64,000 bases of DNA, taken from assembly GCF_022836935.1 (NCBI RefSeq), contig NZ_CP083239.1, positions 3,052,001 through 3,116,000 on the forward strand, given 5' to 3'. The notes under the pieces are model-generated. The model made no database searches. It worked only from the letters and a program-made list of their open reading frames with translations, and had not been told where the DNA came from. This DNA comes from Ancylobacter polymorphus (GTDB lineage: Bacteria; Pseudomonadota; Alphaproteobacteria; Rhizobiales; Xanthobacteraceae). Shown in pieces: positions 53,227-63,849 of this stretch. Within the stretch, counting starts at the first letter, position 1, and the number at the start of each line of letters is the position of its first letter. A program made the position numbers and the translations under genes.

Positions 53227-53300
53227 TGGAGGCCACGCCCGGAATCGAACCGGGGTGCACGGATTTGCAGTCCGCTGCGTAACCACTCCGCCACGTGGCC
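53227..53300 (-). tRNA. tRNA-Cys (anticodon GCA)
   Basis: A 74-base tRNA with encoded CCA. The acceptor stem is GGCCACG with CGTGGCC. The anticodon loop reads CTGCAAA, and the T arm is CCGGTTCGATTCCGG. Confidence 0.97.
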
Positions 53301-53701
53301 CGACCCAGGCTACCCATGGGGCGCCTGACAGGGCCGGCGCGGCTCATAACAGAGCTCGGGCCGATGAGCAACGCGCGTCGGGGCAGAAGGTGGGGATGAT
53401 TGATGCGCGCAAGTGCCGGGGAGGGGGGCCGTCCCGCCCCGTGAAGCGGCATTCCGCCGCGCCATCACGCGCGTCCTGGCCGCCCCTAGGCGGTTCCGAG
53501 CCTCAAAGCGCGGACACTGCGGGCGACTTGGCGGCGCGCTGGCATGCCAGACTGGAAATCTTCGAGCCTGCGCGCCGAGAACGCTTGCAATGAGAGCGCC
53601 GCTGCCGCAATTCTGACGCCGTTCGCTCGCGCCTCCCGGGTGCGCGCCCGTCGCGCGGCCCGCGCGCGGCCTTGCCTGTCTGCTTTCGAGGTTGTCGCCG
53701 A
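53301..53701. other. Gap of 400 bases without a supported gene
   Basis: Only short open frames without ribosome-binding sites are present. A 12-base palindrome, CTGGCATGCCAG (53539-53550), is the one notable sequence. The promoter of the pcm-like gene should be near the right end. Confidence 0.4.
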
Positions 53702-54364
53702 ATGATCGATTTCGCCGAACTGCGCCGCGCCATGGTGGACGCCCAGGTGCGTGCCAACGACGTCACCGACCTGCGCATCGTCGCCGCCATGCTGGAGACG
53801 CCGCGCGAGCGCTTTGTTCCGGCCACTCTGCGCAACTTCGCCTATATCGATGACGACGTGCTGGTGAAGGAAGGGGCGCCGGCGCGCTACCTGATGGAAC
53901 CCATGGTGCTGGCCAAGCTGCTGCAGGCGGCTGAGATCGGCCCGGACGCGCTGGTGCTCGATGTCGGGGCGGCGAGCGGCTATTCCACCGCCGTGCTGGC
54001 CAAGCTCGCGGGTCAGGTGGTGGCGCTGGAAGAGGACGCCGAGCTCGCCGCGCAAGGTTCGTCGCTGCTGGTCGAACTCGGCCTGCTCAATGCCGCCTAT
54101 GTGCAGGGGCCGATGGCCGCCGGCTGGCCCGGCGAGGCGCCCTATGATGTGATTCTGGTCAATGGCGGCGTCGACGAGACGCCCGAATCGCTGCTCGCTC
54201 AGCTGAAGCCCGGCGGACGGCTTGTCGCCGTCGTCGGGCGCGGGCGCGCCGGGCGGGCGACGGTTTACACGAATACCTCCGGCGGCATCGGCTCGCGCGT
54301 GGTGTTCGACGCCGCCGTGCCGACCCTGCCGGGCTTCGAGGCGCGCCCGGGCTTTGTGTTCTAA
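53702..54364 (+). CDS. Protein-L-isoaspartate methyltransferase-like protein
   Basis: A 220-residue SAM-dependent methyltransferase of the PCMT family. The SAM-binding loop is LDVGAASGYSTAVLA (about 81-95). The segment that in true Pcm reads like ISxPxxVA, with the active-site serine, is LMEPMVLAKLL here, so repair activity is uncertain. In many alphaproteobacteria this pcm-like gene precedes tolC, as it does here (180-base gap). A role linked to export is inference from this synteny. Confidence 0.85.
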   Translation: MIDFAELRRAMVDAQVRANDVTDLRIVAAMLETPRERFVPATLRNFAYIDDDVLVKEGAPARYLMEPMVLAKLLQAAEIGPDALVLDVGAASGYSTAVLAKLAGQVVALEEDAELAAQGSSLLVELGLLNAAYVQGPMAAGWPGEAPYDVILVNGGVDETPESLLAQLKPGGRLVAVVGRGRAGRATVYTNTSGGIGSRVVFDAAVPTLPGFEARPGFVF

Positions 54365-54544
54365 AGGTTTTTAGCGCCCCTGTGGCGCATCTGCCGCGTG
54401 TGCGACGAAATCGTTCGCCGCACCAAACCGAGCGGTTCACAGTCCATCTTCGAGCACCTATCCTGCGTTCACGTGAGTAACAGAGTGAGAGAGTCGCCCG
54501 GGGGCAGGTGATTCCCATCAGATTAGCGTTCGCAGAGGTTGGAC

Positions 54545-55951
54545 ATGTGGCTGTCGGCTACCGGGGGTAAGGTCGTCGCGTTGGCGGCGGTCGCGTTTGT
54601 CGTTGGCATTTCGGTGCCGGCACAGGCTCAGACCCTCGAACAATCGCTTGTGGCGGCCTATCGCAACAATCCCACATTGAACTCGCAGCGCGCTGCCACC
54701 CGCGCGACGGACGAGTATGTGCCGATCGCCCTGTCCGGCTATCGCCCCCAGATCTTCGGCACCGCCTATGCCGGCGCGCAATGGGCCGAGACCCGGGTCG
54801 ATCCCGGCAGCGTGACGGCGGGGACGGGTTCGCTCTCCGTTGCCAAGACGTATCCGACCGGCGTCGGCATCACCATCAGCCAGACCATCTATAACGGCCT
54901 GAAGACGGCCAATTCCGTACGCAGCGCCGAATCTCAGGTGCGTGGTCAGCGCGAATTGCTGCGCAACACCGAGCAGCTCGTGCTGCTCGATGCCGCCACC
55001 GCCTATATGAACGTGCTGCAGAACGCGGCGCTCGTGGAACTGCAGAAGCAGAACCTCGAAGCGCTGAAGGAAGAGCTGCGCGCCGCCCGCGACCGCTTCT
55101 CGGTCGGCGAGATCACCCGCACCGACGTCGCCCAGGCGGAAGCCAGCGTCGCGAACGCGCAGAGCGAACTCGCGCTCGCCGAATCGAACCTCAACACGGC
55201 CAATGCCGTGTTCTACCAGGTGATTGGCCTGCGCCCGACCAAGCTGAGCCCGGGCCGGCCGATCGATCGCCTGCTGCCCAAGAGCGAGAAGGCCGCCGTC
55301 GAATCCGGCATCACCAGCCATCCGGCGGTGAAGTCGGCCGAGTACGCCGTCGATGCCGGCGTGTCGAATGTGAAGGTGGCCGAGGCGGCCCTGTCGCCGA
55401 CGCTCACCCTCAATGGCGCGGCCTCGTCCGACTACAACAGCACGCTGAATATCGAGCGCCAGACCTCGGCGTCGGCGACGCTGAACCTCACCGTGCCGAT
55501 CTATCAGGGCGGTGGCGAGTACGCGTCGATCCGGCAGGCCAAGGAGACGCTCGGCCAGCTGCGGATCGAAGTGGACGTGAACCGCGAGCAGGTCCGCGCC
55601 AACGCGGTGCAGTACTGGGGTTCGCTGGAAGCGGCCAAGGCGGCCATCGAATCGGCGCAGGCTTCGGTTGCGGCCAACGAGATCGCGCTGCGCGGCGTGC
55701 GTGAGGAATGGCGTGTCGGTCAGCGCACCACGCTCGACGTGCTGAACGCGCAGACGGCGCTGTTCAATGCCCGCGCCAGCCTCGTCATCGCCCAGCGCGA
55801 CCGCGTTGTCGCTTCCTACGCGGTGCTTTCGGCGTCGGGGCGTCTCAGCGCCACCACGCTCGGCCTCAAGGTTCCGATCTACAACCCGCAGGTCCACTAC
55901 GATCAGGTACGCGACGCCTGGATCGGCGTGCGCACGCCCGGCGGGCAGTAA
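54545..55951 (+). CDS. tolC: TolC-family outer-membrane efflux protein
   Basis: A 468-residue TolC-type channel for type I secretion and drug efflux. The signal peptide ends AQAQ (about residue 29). Two homologous halves follow, the first starting TLEQSLVAAYRNNPTL and the second TSHPAVKSAEYAVDAG. Long coiled-coil helices include the NAQSELALAESNLN and RLGREEW-like GVREEWRVGQRTTLDVLNAQ segments. The start at 54545 has AGAGG upstream. The inner-membrane partners are not adjacent. Confidence 0.92.
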   Translation: MWLSATGGKVVALAAVAFVVGISVPAQAQTLEQSLVAAYRNNPTLNSQRAATRATDEYVPIALSGYRPQIFGTAYAGAQWAETRVDPGSVTAGTGSLSVAKTYPTGVGITISQTIYNGLKTANSVRSAESQVRGQRELLRNTEQLVLLDAATAYMNVLQNAALVELQKQNLEALKEELRAARDRFSVGEITRTDVAQAEASVANAQSELALAESNLNTANAVFYQVIGLRPTKLSPGRPIDRLLPKSEKAAVESGITSHPAVKSAEYAVDAGVSNVKVAEAALSPTLTLNGAASSDYNSTLNIERQTSASATLNLTVPIYQGGGEYASIRQAKETLGQLRIEVDVNREQVRANAVQYWGSLEAAKAAIESAQASVAANEIALRGVREEWRVGQRTTLDVLNAQTALFNARASLVIAQRDRVVASYAVLSASGRLSATTLGLKVPIYNPQVHYDQVRDAWIGVRTPGGQ

Positions 55952-55970
55952 GGGCCTCCGCTGCCGCCGA

Positions 55971-56006
55971 GCGCCTTCACCGGTCGCCTCGGCGGTGATG
56001 AAGGCG
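55971..56006 (+). terminator. Imperfect hairpin after tolC
   Basis: GCGCCTTCACCG pairs with CGGTGATGAAGGCG, with a 3-base bulge and a short loop. There is no T-run. It lies 20 bases after the tolC stop, so it may end or stabilise that transcript. The 174 bases up to popZ show no other structure. Confidence 0.35.
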
Positions 56007-56180
56007 AGTGGCAGCTTGCAGTGGGCGCGTACGCCGTTAACCTTAGATTGCGAACCTTGTTCATCCTCTCGGGTTGCATCTTGGCGTGCCGCCCCCGGCG
56101 GTCCAGACTTCATGAAGTGTTAACGGGTTGAATCGTGCGCTTCGGCCGAGCGCCTCAGCCCCGGGATCGGAAAGCAGCGC

Positions 56181-57959
56181 ATGCCGAATGCGAGAGGCAG
56201 TGAGCCGTCGATGGAGGAGATCCTGGCCTCCATCCGCCGCATCATTTCCGACGAGGTGGCCGGCGAGCCGGCGACCGCGCGCAATGAGGCGTCGCGTTCC
56301 GGGCGCGAGGCGTCCGCCGCCCGTGCGGCTTCGCCGACCCGTGAGGCCGCGCCCCGCCCCGCCGCTCCGGTCCCGCCGCGTCCGCAGGCGGCTCCGGCCG
56401 ATCCGGAAGCCCTGTCCTATGCGCCGCCCCCCTTTCGCGAGCGGGTCGAGAGCCCGGTCGACTATGCCCCGCGCGGGCGGGCGCCGGCAGCCGATCCCTT
56501 TGCCTCGCGTCCGGTGACCGTTGCCGCTCCCGCGCTGGCGGCCGCGCCGTTCTCGCCGCCCTCCGTTGTGAGCCGCGCGCCGGCAGGGGCGGTCTATTCC
56601 GGCGGCTCTGCCGCCCGCGCGTTGGACGTGCCGGCCCCCGCACCGGTGGCGAGCGAGAATCGCCCGCCCGAACCGCGCCGCACCGAGCCACGGTTGTTTC
56701 CCGATTCGCGGCCCATGCCCGATCTGCGGCCCTTGCCGGAGGTGCGCCCGCGCAGCGAGCCGCGTCTGGTCGAGCCACGTACCCCGGTGCCGGCGGCGGA
56801 ATCGCGCGCGGCCGTCGCACCCGCGGCGCCCCGGCCAGCACCGCCCCCCGCCGTGGCGGCGTCCACGGCCGCCGGCATGGGCGCGCTGCCGCCCCTGCGT
56901 CCCTCCTATTCCCGCCCGTCAATGGTCAAGCCGCCGGCGCCGCTGGACAGCGATCTCGACAAGCCGCTGGCGGCGGCGCTGCTCGACCTGGCGCTGGTGG
57001 AGCAGGCGGTTCAGGCCGAATTGGCGAATGGGGCGCTGACCGAGCCGGCTACCCCGCCGGAGCGGGCGGCCGCGCCGGCTGCGCGCGCCCCGGAGGCGAA
57101 GCCCCCCCTTTCCGAGCCCGTCGGGGTGGAGCCGGTGCGGGCACCTTATGTGTCGGCACCGTCCGTCGCCGCTGTGGCTGAAGCGCCCGCGCCGGTGACG
57201 GTGCCCCAGGCTCCGGTGGCGCCGTCCGCGGTCGCCCCGGCGAGCCCTGTGGCCGTCACCGCCGAGCCTGAAGCGACGACAGCGGCGCCCGCCACCCCGG
57301 TGGCTGAGCCCGCGGCGCCGGTCGCCGCGTCGCATCCGGTGGCCGAGCCGAGCGAATTGCCGATGCCGGCGCCCCTTACGCCTGCCGCGCCGGCCCCCAT
57401 GGAGCCGGTCCGCGACGCGCGGCCCCGCAGCGCTGCGCCGGTGAACGAGCCACCCGCACCGCGCGCTGCCGAGCCGCGCCCGTTGGAGGCTCGTCCCCAG
57501 GAAGCACGTCCGCAGGAGCCCCGCACTTACGAGCCCCGCTCCTACGAACCGCGCGCTTATGAGGGGCGCGCCTTTGAGGGCCGGTCTTATGAGCCGCGCC
57601 CTTCCGAGTCGCGCGTTGTCGACAGCAGCGGGGCCGAGGCCCGGCGCAGCGACGCACCGCCGGCGGAAAGCCGGCCGGTGGAAGCCCGCCCGGTCACCGG
57701 TAGCCGGCCGGCGCCGTCGACGGAAACCGCCGAGGCCGTGCGCGAGCGGCTGGTATCGGGGCCCGCGAGCAGCGCGGTGTCCGCCGCTTTCAGCTCCCTG
57801 CAGCGCACCATGAGCAGCCTGCCGCCGCGTTCGATCGACGATCTCGTCACCGACGCGCTGCGGCCGATGCTCAAGGAATGGCTGGACGAGAACCTGCCGG
57901 CGCTGGTCGAGCGGCTGGTGCGGGCGGAAATCGAGCGCGTCGCCCGCCACGGGCAATAG
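56181..57959 (+). CDS. DUF2497 protein, PopZ-type polar organizer
   Basis: A 592-residue protein of the PopZ/DUF2497 family. The N-terminal helix SMEEILASIRRIISDE (about 10-25) and the C-terminal oligomerisation region (about 525-590, DDLVTDALRPMLKEWLDENLP) are typical. PopZ forms a network at the cell pole and holds the chromosome origin through ParB. Between these ends lie about 480 residues of Pro/Ala/Glu-rich linker, far longer than in Caulobacter PopZ (177 residues in total). It includes YEPR repeats near 440-475. It lies before valS as in many alphaproteobacteria. Confidence 0.88.
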   Translation: MPNARGSEPSMEEILASIRRIISDEVAGEPATARNEASRSGREASAARAASPTREAAPRPAAPVPPRPQAAPADPEALSYAPPPFRERVESPVDYAPRGRAPAADPFASRPVTVAAPALAAAPFSPPSVVSRAPAGAVYSGGSAARALDVPAPAPVASENRPPEPRRTEPRLFPDSRPMPDLRPLPEVRPRSEPRLVEPRTPVPAAESRAAVAPAAPRPAPPPAVAASTAAGMGALPPLRPSYSRPSMVKPPAPLDSDLDKPLAAALLDLALVEQAVQAELANGALTEPATPPERAAAPAARAPEAKPPLSEPVGVEPVRAPYVSAPSVAAVAEAPAPVTVPQAPVAPSAVAPASPVAVTAEPEATTAAPATPVAEPAAPVAASHPVAEPSELPMPAPLTPAAPAPMEPVRDARPRSAAPVNEPPAPRAAEPRPLEARPQEARPQEPRTYEPRSYEPRAYEGRAFEGRSYEPRPSESRVVDSSGAEARRSDAPPAESRPVEARPVTGSRPAPSTETAEAVRERLVSGPASSAVSAAFSSLQRTMSSLPPRSIDDLVTDALRPMLKEWLDENLPALVERLVRAEIERVARHGQ

Positions 57960-58075
57960 CCGGGCACAATCGGCCCGATTCCGGGCTTTGCAGCGCGCAT
58001 CGCCTCTCGCGAGTTGACTTGAGGCATCCGCTCCGCTTTCTCTCGCGCCTGTTCAATTGAGGTGCCGGAGCCATC

Positions 58076-60907
58076 ATGCTCGACAACAGGTTCGATCCCG
58101 CCGCCGTCGAAGACCGCATCTACCAGGGCTGGGTGGAGGCGGGCGCCTTCAAGGCCGGGCGTCCGGAGCGGGCAGGGGCCGAGCCCTATTGCATCGTCAT
58201 TCCCCCGCCGAACGTCACCGGCTCGCTCCATATGGGGCACGCGCTCAACAACACGCTGCAGGACATTCTCTGCCGCTTCGAGCGCATGCGCGGCAAGGAC
58301 GTGCTGTGGCAGGTCGGCACCGACCATGCCGGCATCGCTACCCAGATGGTGGTGGAACGCCAGCTCGCCGAGCGCCAGCTGCCCGGCCGCCGCGACATGG
58401 GCCGCGCCGCCTTCGTCGAACGCATCTGGGCGTGGAAGGAAGAATCCGGCGGCACCATCATCAACCAGTTGAAGAAGCTGGGCGCCTCCTGCGACTGGTC
58501 GCGCGAACGTTTCACCATGGATGAGGGCCTCTCGCGCGCCGTCCTCAAGGTGTTCGTGCGGCTCTACAAGGAAGGGCTGATCTACAAGGACAAGCGGCTG
58601 GTGAACTGGGACCCGAAGTTCCAGTCCGCCATTTCCGATCTCGAAGTGCTGCAGGTGGAGGTGAAGGGCCATCTCTGGCACCTGCGCTATCCGCTCGCCG
58701 ATGGCGTGACCTATCAGCACCCCATCGCCTTCGACGAGAACAACCAGCCTTACGAGTTCGAGACGCGCGACTACATCGTCGTCGCCACCACGCGTCCCGA
58801 GACCATGCTGGGCGACACGGCGGTCGCGGTGCATCCGGAAGACCCGCGCTATCAGGGCCTCGTCGCCGCGGGCGCCAAGGTGCGCCTGCCGCTGGTCGGC
58901 CGCCTGATCCCCATCGTGGCGGACGAGTATTCCGACCCGACCAAGGGCACCGGCGCGGTGAAGATCACACCGGCGCACGACTTCAACGATTTCGAGGTCG
59001 GCCGCCGGCACGTCCTGCCGATGATCAACGTGCTCGATTCCGAGGCGCGCATCACGCTGGCCGGCAATGAGGATTTCCTCGCCGGGACCCGGCCGGGCGC
59101 GGAACTCGACGCCGCGCTGGCGCTCGACGGGCTGTCGCGCGAGGCGGCACGCAAGGCCATCGTCGCGCTGCTGGAGGAGCACGGTGTGCTCGACCGCATC
59201 GAGCCGCACACCCACATGGTGCCGCATGGCGACCGCTCCAATGTCGTCATCGAGCCGTGGCTGACCGACCAGTGGTATGTCGACGCCCACACCCTCGCCC
59301 AGCCGGCACTCGCCGCCGTGCGCGAGGGGCGCACGAACTTCGTGCCGAAGAACTGGGAGAAGACCTATTTCGAGTGGCTGGAGAACATCCAGCCCTGGTG
59401 CGTCTCGCGCCAGCTGTGGTGGGGCCACCAGATCCCGGCCTGGTACGGGCCGGACGGCTCGGTCTTCGTCGAGGAGACGGAAGAAGCCGCCGTTGCCGCC
59501 GCGCTCGCCCATTGCGTGCAGAACGGCATCATCACCGATGCCGAGGCGCAGGAACTCGCCGCCGATCCAGAAAAGCGCGCGGCACTGATCACCCGCGACG
59601 AGGACGTGCTCGACACCTGGTTCTCCTCCGCTTTGTGGCCGTTCTCCACGCTCGGCTGGCCGGACGAGAGCGCGGAAGTCGCGCGCTTCTACCCGACCAC
59701 GGTGCTCATCACCGGCTTCGACATCATCTTCTTCTGGGTCGCCCGGATGATGATGATGGGCCTGCACTTCATGCCCGACGTGCCCTTCCGGGATGTGTAC
59801 ATCCACGCCCTCGTCCGTGACGAGAAGGGCGCGAAGATGTCGAAGTCCAAGGGCAACGTCATCGACCCGCTCGACCTCGTGGGCAAGTATGGCGCCGACG
59901 CGCTGCGCTTCACGCTGGCGGCGATGGCGGCGCAGGGGCGCGACATCAAGCTCGCCACCTCGCGTGTCGAGGGCTACCGCAATTTCGCGACCAAGCTTTG
60001 GAACGCCGCCCGCTTCGCCGAGATGAATGGCTGCGGGCGCGATCCCGCCTTCGTGCCGCGCAACGCCGAATCCCGGCTCAACCGCTGGATTCTCTCGGAG
60101 CTGCAGAAGGCCGGGACCGAAATCACCCAGGCGCTGGAAGCCTACAAGTTCAACGAAGCGGCCGGCGCGGCCTATCGCTTCGTCTGGAACATCTTCTGCG
60201 ACTGGTATCTCGAACTTGCCAAGCCCGTGTTCAACGGCAATGGCGGCTGGAAGGACGAGACGCGCGCCACCACCGCCTACGTGCTCGACGAAATCCTCAA
60301 GTTGCTGCACCCGTTCATGCCCTTCCTCACCGAGGAGCTGTGGGCGCGCACGGCGGAGACCGGCGCTCCGCGCGCCAGCCTGCTCACCCTCGCTGAATGG
60401 CCGGTTCTGACGGGGCTGGAAGCGCCCGAGGCGGAGGCGGAAATCGGCTGGCTGGTCGATCTCATCACCGAAATCCGCTCGGTCCGCGCCGAGATGAACG
60501 TGCCGGCCGGCGCGCAGATTCCGCTGGTGCTGGTTGGCGTACCGGAAGAGGTGCGCGCGCGCGTGGTGGTGTGGCTCGACACGCTGACGCGCCTCGCCCG
60601 CCTGTCCGGCATCACCTTCGAGGCGGAAGCCCCGGCGGGCTCGGTGCAGATCGTGGTGCGCGGCGAGACGGCGGCGCTGCCGCTTGTCGGCATCATCGAC
60701 ATGGACGCGGAAGGTGCGCGCCTCGCTAAGGAGCTGGCCAAGGCGCGGGACGACATCGCCAAGGTCGATGCCAAGCTCGGCAATGCCGATTTCATCAAAC
60801 GTGCACCCGAGGAAGTTATCGAGGAGCAGCGTGAGCGCCGCGAGGCGGCGTCGGAGCGCGCCGCCAAGATCGGTGAGGCTTTGACCCGGCTCGGCCGCGC
60901 CGGCTGA
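58076..60907 (+). CDS. valS: Valyl-tRNA synthetase
   Basis: A 943-residue class I synthetase. The HIGH motif is HMGH in [16 protein letters not shown] (about residue 45-55), the editing domain covers about 190-330 ([12 protein letters not shown]), and the KMSKS motif is KMSKSKGN at about 588. The anticodon domain follows, then the C-terminal coiled coil (about 875-943, rich in Lys/Glu) that contacts the tRNA. Length and order are normal. It starts 116 bases after the PopZ gene. Confidence 0.97.
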   Translation: MLDNRFDPAAVEDRIYQGWVEAGAFKAGRPERAGAEPYCIVIPPPNVTGSLHMGHALNNTLQDILCRFERMRGKDVLWQVGTDHAGIATQMVVERQLAERQLPGRRDMGRAAFVERIWAWKEESGGTIINQLKKLGASCDWSRERFTMDEGLSRAVLKVFVRLYKEGLIYKDKRLVNWDPKFQSAISDLEVLQVEVKGHLWHLRYPLADGVTYQHPIAFDENNQPYEFETRDYIVVATTRPETMLGDTAVAVHPEDPRYQGLVAAGAKVRLPLVGRLIPIVADEYSDPTKGTGAVKITPAHDFNDFEVGRRHVLPMINVLDSEARITLAGNEDFLAGTRPGAELDAALALDGLSREAARKAIVALLEEHGVLDRIEPHTHMVPHGDRSNVVIEPWLTDQWYVDAHTLAQPALAAVREGRTNFVPKNWEKTYFEWLENIQPWCVSRQLWWGHQIPAWYGPDGSVFVEETEEAAVAAALAHCVQNGIITDAEAQELAADPEKRAALITRDEDVLDTWFSSALWPFSTLGWPDESAEVARFYPTTVLITGFDIIFFWVARMMMMGLHFMPDVPFRDVYIHALVRDEKGAKMSKSKGNVIDPLDLVGKYGADALRFTLAAMAAQGRDIKLATSRVEGYRNFATKLWNAARFAEMNGCGRDPAFVPRNAESRLNRWILSELQKAGTEITQALEAYKFNEAAGAAYRFVWNIFCDWYLELAKPVFNGNGGWKDETRATTAYVLDEILKLLHPFMPFLTEELWARTAETGAPRASLLTLAEWPVLTGLEAPEAEAEIGWLVDLITEIRSVRAEMNVPAGAQIPLVLVGVPEEVRARVVVWLDTLTRLARLSGITFEAEAPAGSVQIVVRGETAALPLVGIIDMDAEGARLAKELAKARDDIAKVDAKLGNADFIKRAPEEVIEEQRERREAASERAAKIGEALTRLGRAG

Positions 60908-60951
60908 GGCCGGGCGACCGGGCCGCAGTGGCGGCAGGGCAGGGGATCGGC

Positions 60952-61668
60952 ATGCCGTTCATCGAATCGTTCGAGCCGGGGGACTTCGCCTCGACGATCA
61001 TCAGCCTGGTGGTGGCCTTCGCCATGGGCACGGCGATCGGCGCCGAGCGGCAATACCGCCAGCGCACCGCCGGCCTGCGCACCAATGTGCTGGTGGCGCT
61101 CGGTGCCGCCCAGTTCGTCGATATGGCGATGCATCTCTCCGGGCCGGAAGGCGCGGTGCGGGTGGTCGCCTATGTCGTCTCCGGCATCGGCTTTCTCGGT
61201 GCCGGCGTCATCATGAAGGAAGGCACCAATATTCGCGGCCTGAACACGGCGGCGACCCTGTGGTGCTCGGCCGCGGTGGGGGCCTGCGCGGGCGCCGATC
61301 TCATCGCCCAGTCCGTGCTGCTGACCGGCTTCGTGCTCGCCGGCAACACGCTGCTGCGTCCGCTGGTGGGGGCGCTGGAGCGTCTGCCGCGCAATGAGGA
61401 ATCGACCGAGGCGACCTATGGCGTCAGTCTCATCGTGCCAGCGGCGCGCGCGGCCGACCTGCGCAGCAAGGTGTCGGCCGTTTTGGAGGCGGCGAAGTTC
61501 CCGGTCGAAGAGGTGGAAATGCAGGACCGCCCCGATGGCAGCAGCGAATTGCGGGCCACGCTGGTCAACACCTCGGTGCGGGTGGCGGAACTCGACGCCG
61601 CTGTGGCGCGGCTGCGCCATCTGCCGGGGGTGACATCCGCCGACTGGACCCGCTCCGCCGCCGACTGA
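60952..61668 (+). CDS. MgtC/SapB family membrane protein
   Basis: A 238-residue protein. The membrane part (about 10-150) has the MgtC signature GTAIGAERQYRQRTAGLRTN and GIGFLGAGVIMKEG, followed by a soluble ACT-like C-terminus (about 155-235). MgtC proteins affect Mg2+ homeostasis or ATP synthase, and in intracellular bacteria survival in host cells. The ATG at 60952 with AGGGGA upstream is chosen over a GTG at 60928. Confidence 0.9.
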   Translation: MPFIESFEPGDFASTIISLVVAFAMGTAIGAERQYRQRTAGLRTNVLVALGAAQFVDMAMHLSGPEGAVRVVAYVVSGIGFLGAGVIMKEGTNIRGLNTAATLWCSAAVGACAGADLIAQSVLLTGFVLAGNTLLRPLVGALERLPRNEESTEATYGVSLIVPAARAADLRSKVSAVLEAAKFPVEEVEMQDRPDGSSELRATLVNTSVRVAELDAAVARLRHLPGVTSADWTRSAAD

Positions 61669-61687
61669 GCCGGGCGCGGACGGCGCA

Positions 61688-61876
61688 TCAGCCCTGCGGC
61701 GGTGCGGCGGCGGCCCGCGCCGATTCCAGCAGCTTGTCCATGCGGTCGAGTTCCGCCCGCAGCCGCTCGATCACGTCGGCGGCTTCCGAAAGTTCGTCCT
61801 CGACCTTGTCGCGGCGGAAGGCGTCGATATTGGCCGCCATCGCCCGCAGGCGCTCCACGATATTGCCGCTCGACAC
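61688..61876 (-). CDS. Small coiled-coil protein
   Basis: A 62-residue protein that is nearly all helix with a leucine-rich heptad pattern (DELSEAADVIERLRAELDRMDKLLESA), so it is probably a coiled-coil dimer. Translation begins with GTG at 61876, preceded by GGGAGAGC at good spacing. No function is known. It is convergent with the mgtC-like gene. Confidence 0.65.
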   Translation of the reverse strand: MSSGNIVERLRAMAANIDAFRRDKVEDELSEAADVIERLRAELDRMDKLLESARAAAAPPQG

Positions 61877-62121
61877 GCTGCTCTCCCTGTTTTGTCAAAT
61901 ACTTAACGCGCACCGCCGATGACCTGAACCACGGGGCGGCCGCCGCGTTTTTGTGACTGACCGGCAACAGTGTCACGCATTCGCAACCATAACGGAAGCC
62001 CACGGCGCCGACGCCGCGAAGCCGCCACAAACCGGCACGAAATCCGACGGATAGACGGGGGATAAAGGTGCCGGATGCGGTGCCGAGATAAAGAGCCCCC
62101 GCGCCGGGATGCGTGAAGAAA

Positions 62122-63849
62122 ATGGACGTCAGGACGATCATCGACAAGCGGAACCTGCCGAGCCGCCATGTGACGGAAGGCCCGGCGCGTGCGCCGCACC
62201 GGTCCTATCTCTACGCCATGGGCCTGACCCGCGAGCAGATTCACCAGCCGCTCGTCGGCGTCGCCTCGTGCTGGAATGAGGCGGCCCCCTGTAACATCTC
62301 GTTGATGCGTCAGGCGCAGGCGGTGAAGAAGGGCGTGGCCAGTGCCAATGGCACGCCGCGCGAATTCTGCACCATCACCGTCACCGATGGCATCGCCATG
62401 GGCCATGACGGCATGAAGGCCTCGCTGGCCTCGCGCGAAGTCATTGCCGACTCGGTCGAACTGACCATTCGCGGCCATGCCTATGACGCGCTTGTCGGCC
62501 TGGCGGGTTGCGACAAGTCGCTGCCGGGCATGATGATGGCGATGCTGCGCCTCAACGTGCCGTCGATCTTCATCTATGGCGGCTCGATCCTGCCGGGCTC
62601 CTTCCGCGGCCAGCCGGTGACGGTGCAGGACATGTTCGAGGCGGTCGGCAAGCACTCGGTCGGGCTGATGTCCGACGATGACCTCGACGAGCTCGAACAG
62701 GTCGCGTGCCCTTCGGCCGGCGCCTGCGGCGCGCAGTTCACCGCCAACACCATGGCGACCGTCTCCGAGGCGATCGGCCTCGCTCTGCCCTATTCGGCCG
62801 GCGCGCCGGCGCCTTACGAGATCCGCGACCGGTTCTGCATGGCCGCCGGCGAGCAGATCATGGACCTCGTCGCCCGCAACATCCGCCCGCGCGACATCGT
62901 CACGCTGAAGGCGCTGGAGAACGCCGCCACCGTCGTCGCCGCCTCGGGCGGTTCGACCAACGCCGCGTTGCACCTGCCGGCCATGGCGCATGAGGCCGGC
63001 ATCAAGTTCGACCTGTTCGATGTGGCGGAAATCTTCAAGCGCACGCCCTATATCGCCGACCTCAAGCCCGGCGGGCGCTATGTCGCCAAGGACATGTTCG
63101 AGGCCGGCGGCATTCCGCTGCTGATGAAGACGCTGCTCGACCACGGCTTCCTGCATGGCGACTGCCTCACCGTGACCGGCCGCACCATCGCCGAGAACCT
63201 CGCCTCGGTGAAGTGGAACCCGCATCAGGACGTGGTGCGCCCGGCCAATGACCCGATCACCGCCACCGGCGGCGTGGTCGGCCTGCAGGGCAATCTCGCG
63301 CCCGACGGCGCCATCGTGAAGGTGGCGGGGCTGAAGAACCAGAAATTCAGCGGCCCGGCCCGCTGCTTCGACGGCGAGGAAGCCTGCTTCGAGGCGGTGA
63401 CGCAGCGCGCCTATAAGGAAGGCGACGTGCTGGTCATCCGCTATGAGGGGCCGAAGGGCGGTCCCGGCATGCGGGAAATGCTGTCGACCACCGCCGCCCT
63501 TTACGGGCAGGGGGCGGGCGACAAGGTGGCGCTGATCACCGATGGACGCTTTTCCGGCGCGACGCGCGGCTTCTGCATCGGCCATGTCGGGCCGGAGGCG
63601 GCGGTCGGCGGCCCGATCGGGCTGATCCGCGACGGCGACATCATCACTATCGACGCGATCGAGGGCACGCTTGACGTGGCGCTTTCGGACGAGGAACTCG
63701 CCGCCCGCCGGGCGGAGTGGAAGCCGCGTCCGTCGCCCGTCGGCTCGGGGGCCATCTGGAAGTTCGCGCAGGCCGTGGGACCCGCCCGTGATGGCGCGGT
63801 CACTCACCCCGGCGGCGCGGCCGAGACGGCGTGCTATGCGGATATCTGA
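62122..63849 (+). CDS. ilvD: Dihydroxy-acid dehydratase
   Basis: A 575-residue IlvD of branched-chain amino acid synthesis, dehydrating dihydroxy acids with an Fe-S cluster. Cluster cysteines are in [24 protein letters not shown] and [13 protein letters not shown]. The C-terminal [20 protein letters not shown] is the family signature, cited here by its ends. The ATG at 62122 is used; a GTG three codons earlier is possible. The last 14 bases overlap the next gene. Confidence 0.96.
   Translation: MDVRTIIDKRNLPSRHVTEGPARAPHRSYLYAMGLTREQIHQPLVGVASCWNEAAPCNISLMRQAQAVKKGVASANGTPREFCTITVTDGIAMGHDGMKASLASREVIADSVELTIRGHAYDALVGLAGCDKSLPGMMMAMLRLNVPSIFIYGGSILPGSFRGQPVTVQDMFEAVGKHSVGLMSDDDLDELEQVACPSAGACGAQFTANTMATVSEAIGLALPYSAGAPAPYEIRDRFCMAAGEQIMDLVARNIRPRDIVTLKALENAATVVAASGGSTNAALHLPAMAHEAGIKFDLFDVAEIFKRTPYIADLKPGGRYVAKDMFEAGGIPLLMKTLLDHGFLHGDCLTVTGRTIAENLASVKWNPHQDVVRPANDPITATGGVVGLQGNLAPDGAIVKVAGLKNQKFSGPARCFDGEEACFEAVTQRAYKEGDVLVIRYEGPKGGPGMREMLSTTAALYGQGAGDKVALITDGRFSGATRGFCIGHVGPEAAVGGPIGLIRDGDIITIDAIEGTLDVALSDEELAARRAEWKPRPSPVGSGAIWKFAQAVGPARDGAVTHPGGAAETACYADI

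Noticed and set aside
57960..58075. Short hairpin GCCCG-ATTC-CGGGC after the PopZ gene as a terminator
   Set aside because: Five base pairs and three T are too little to support a call.
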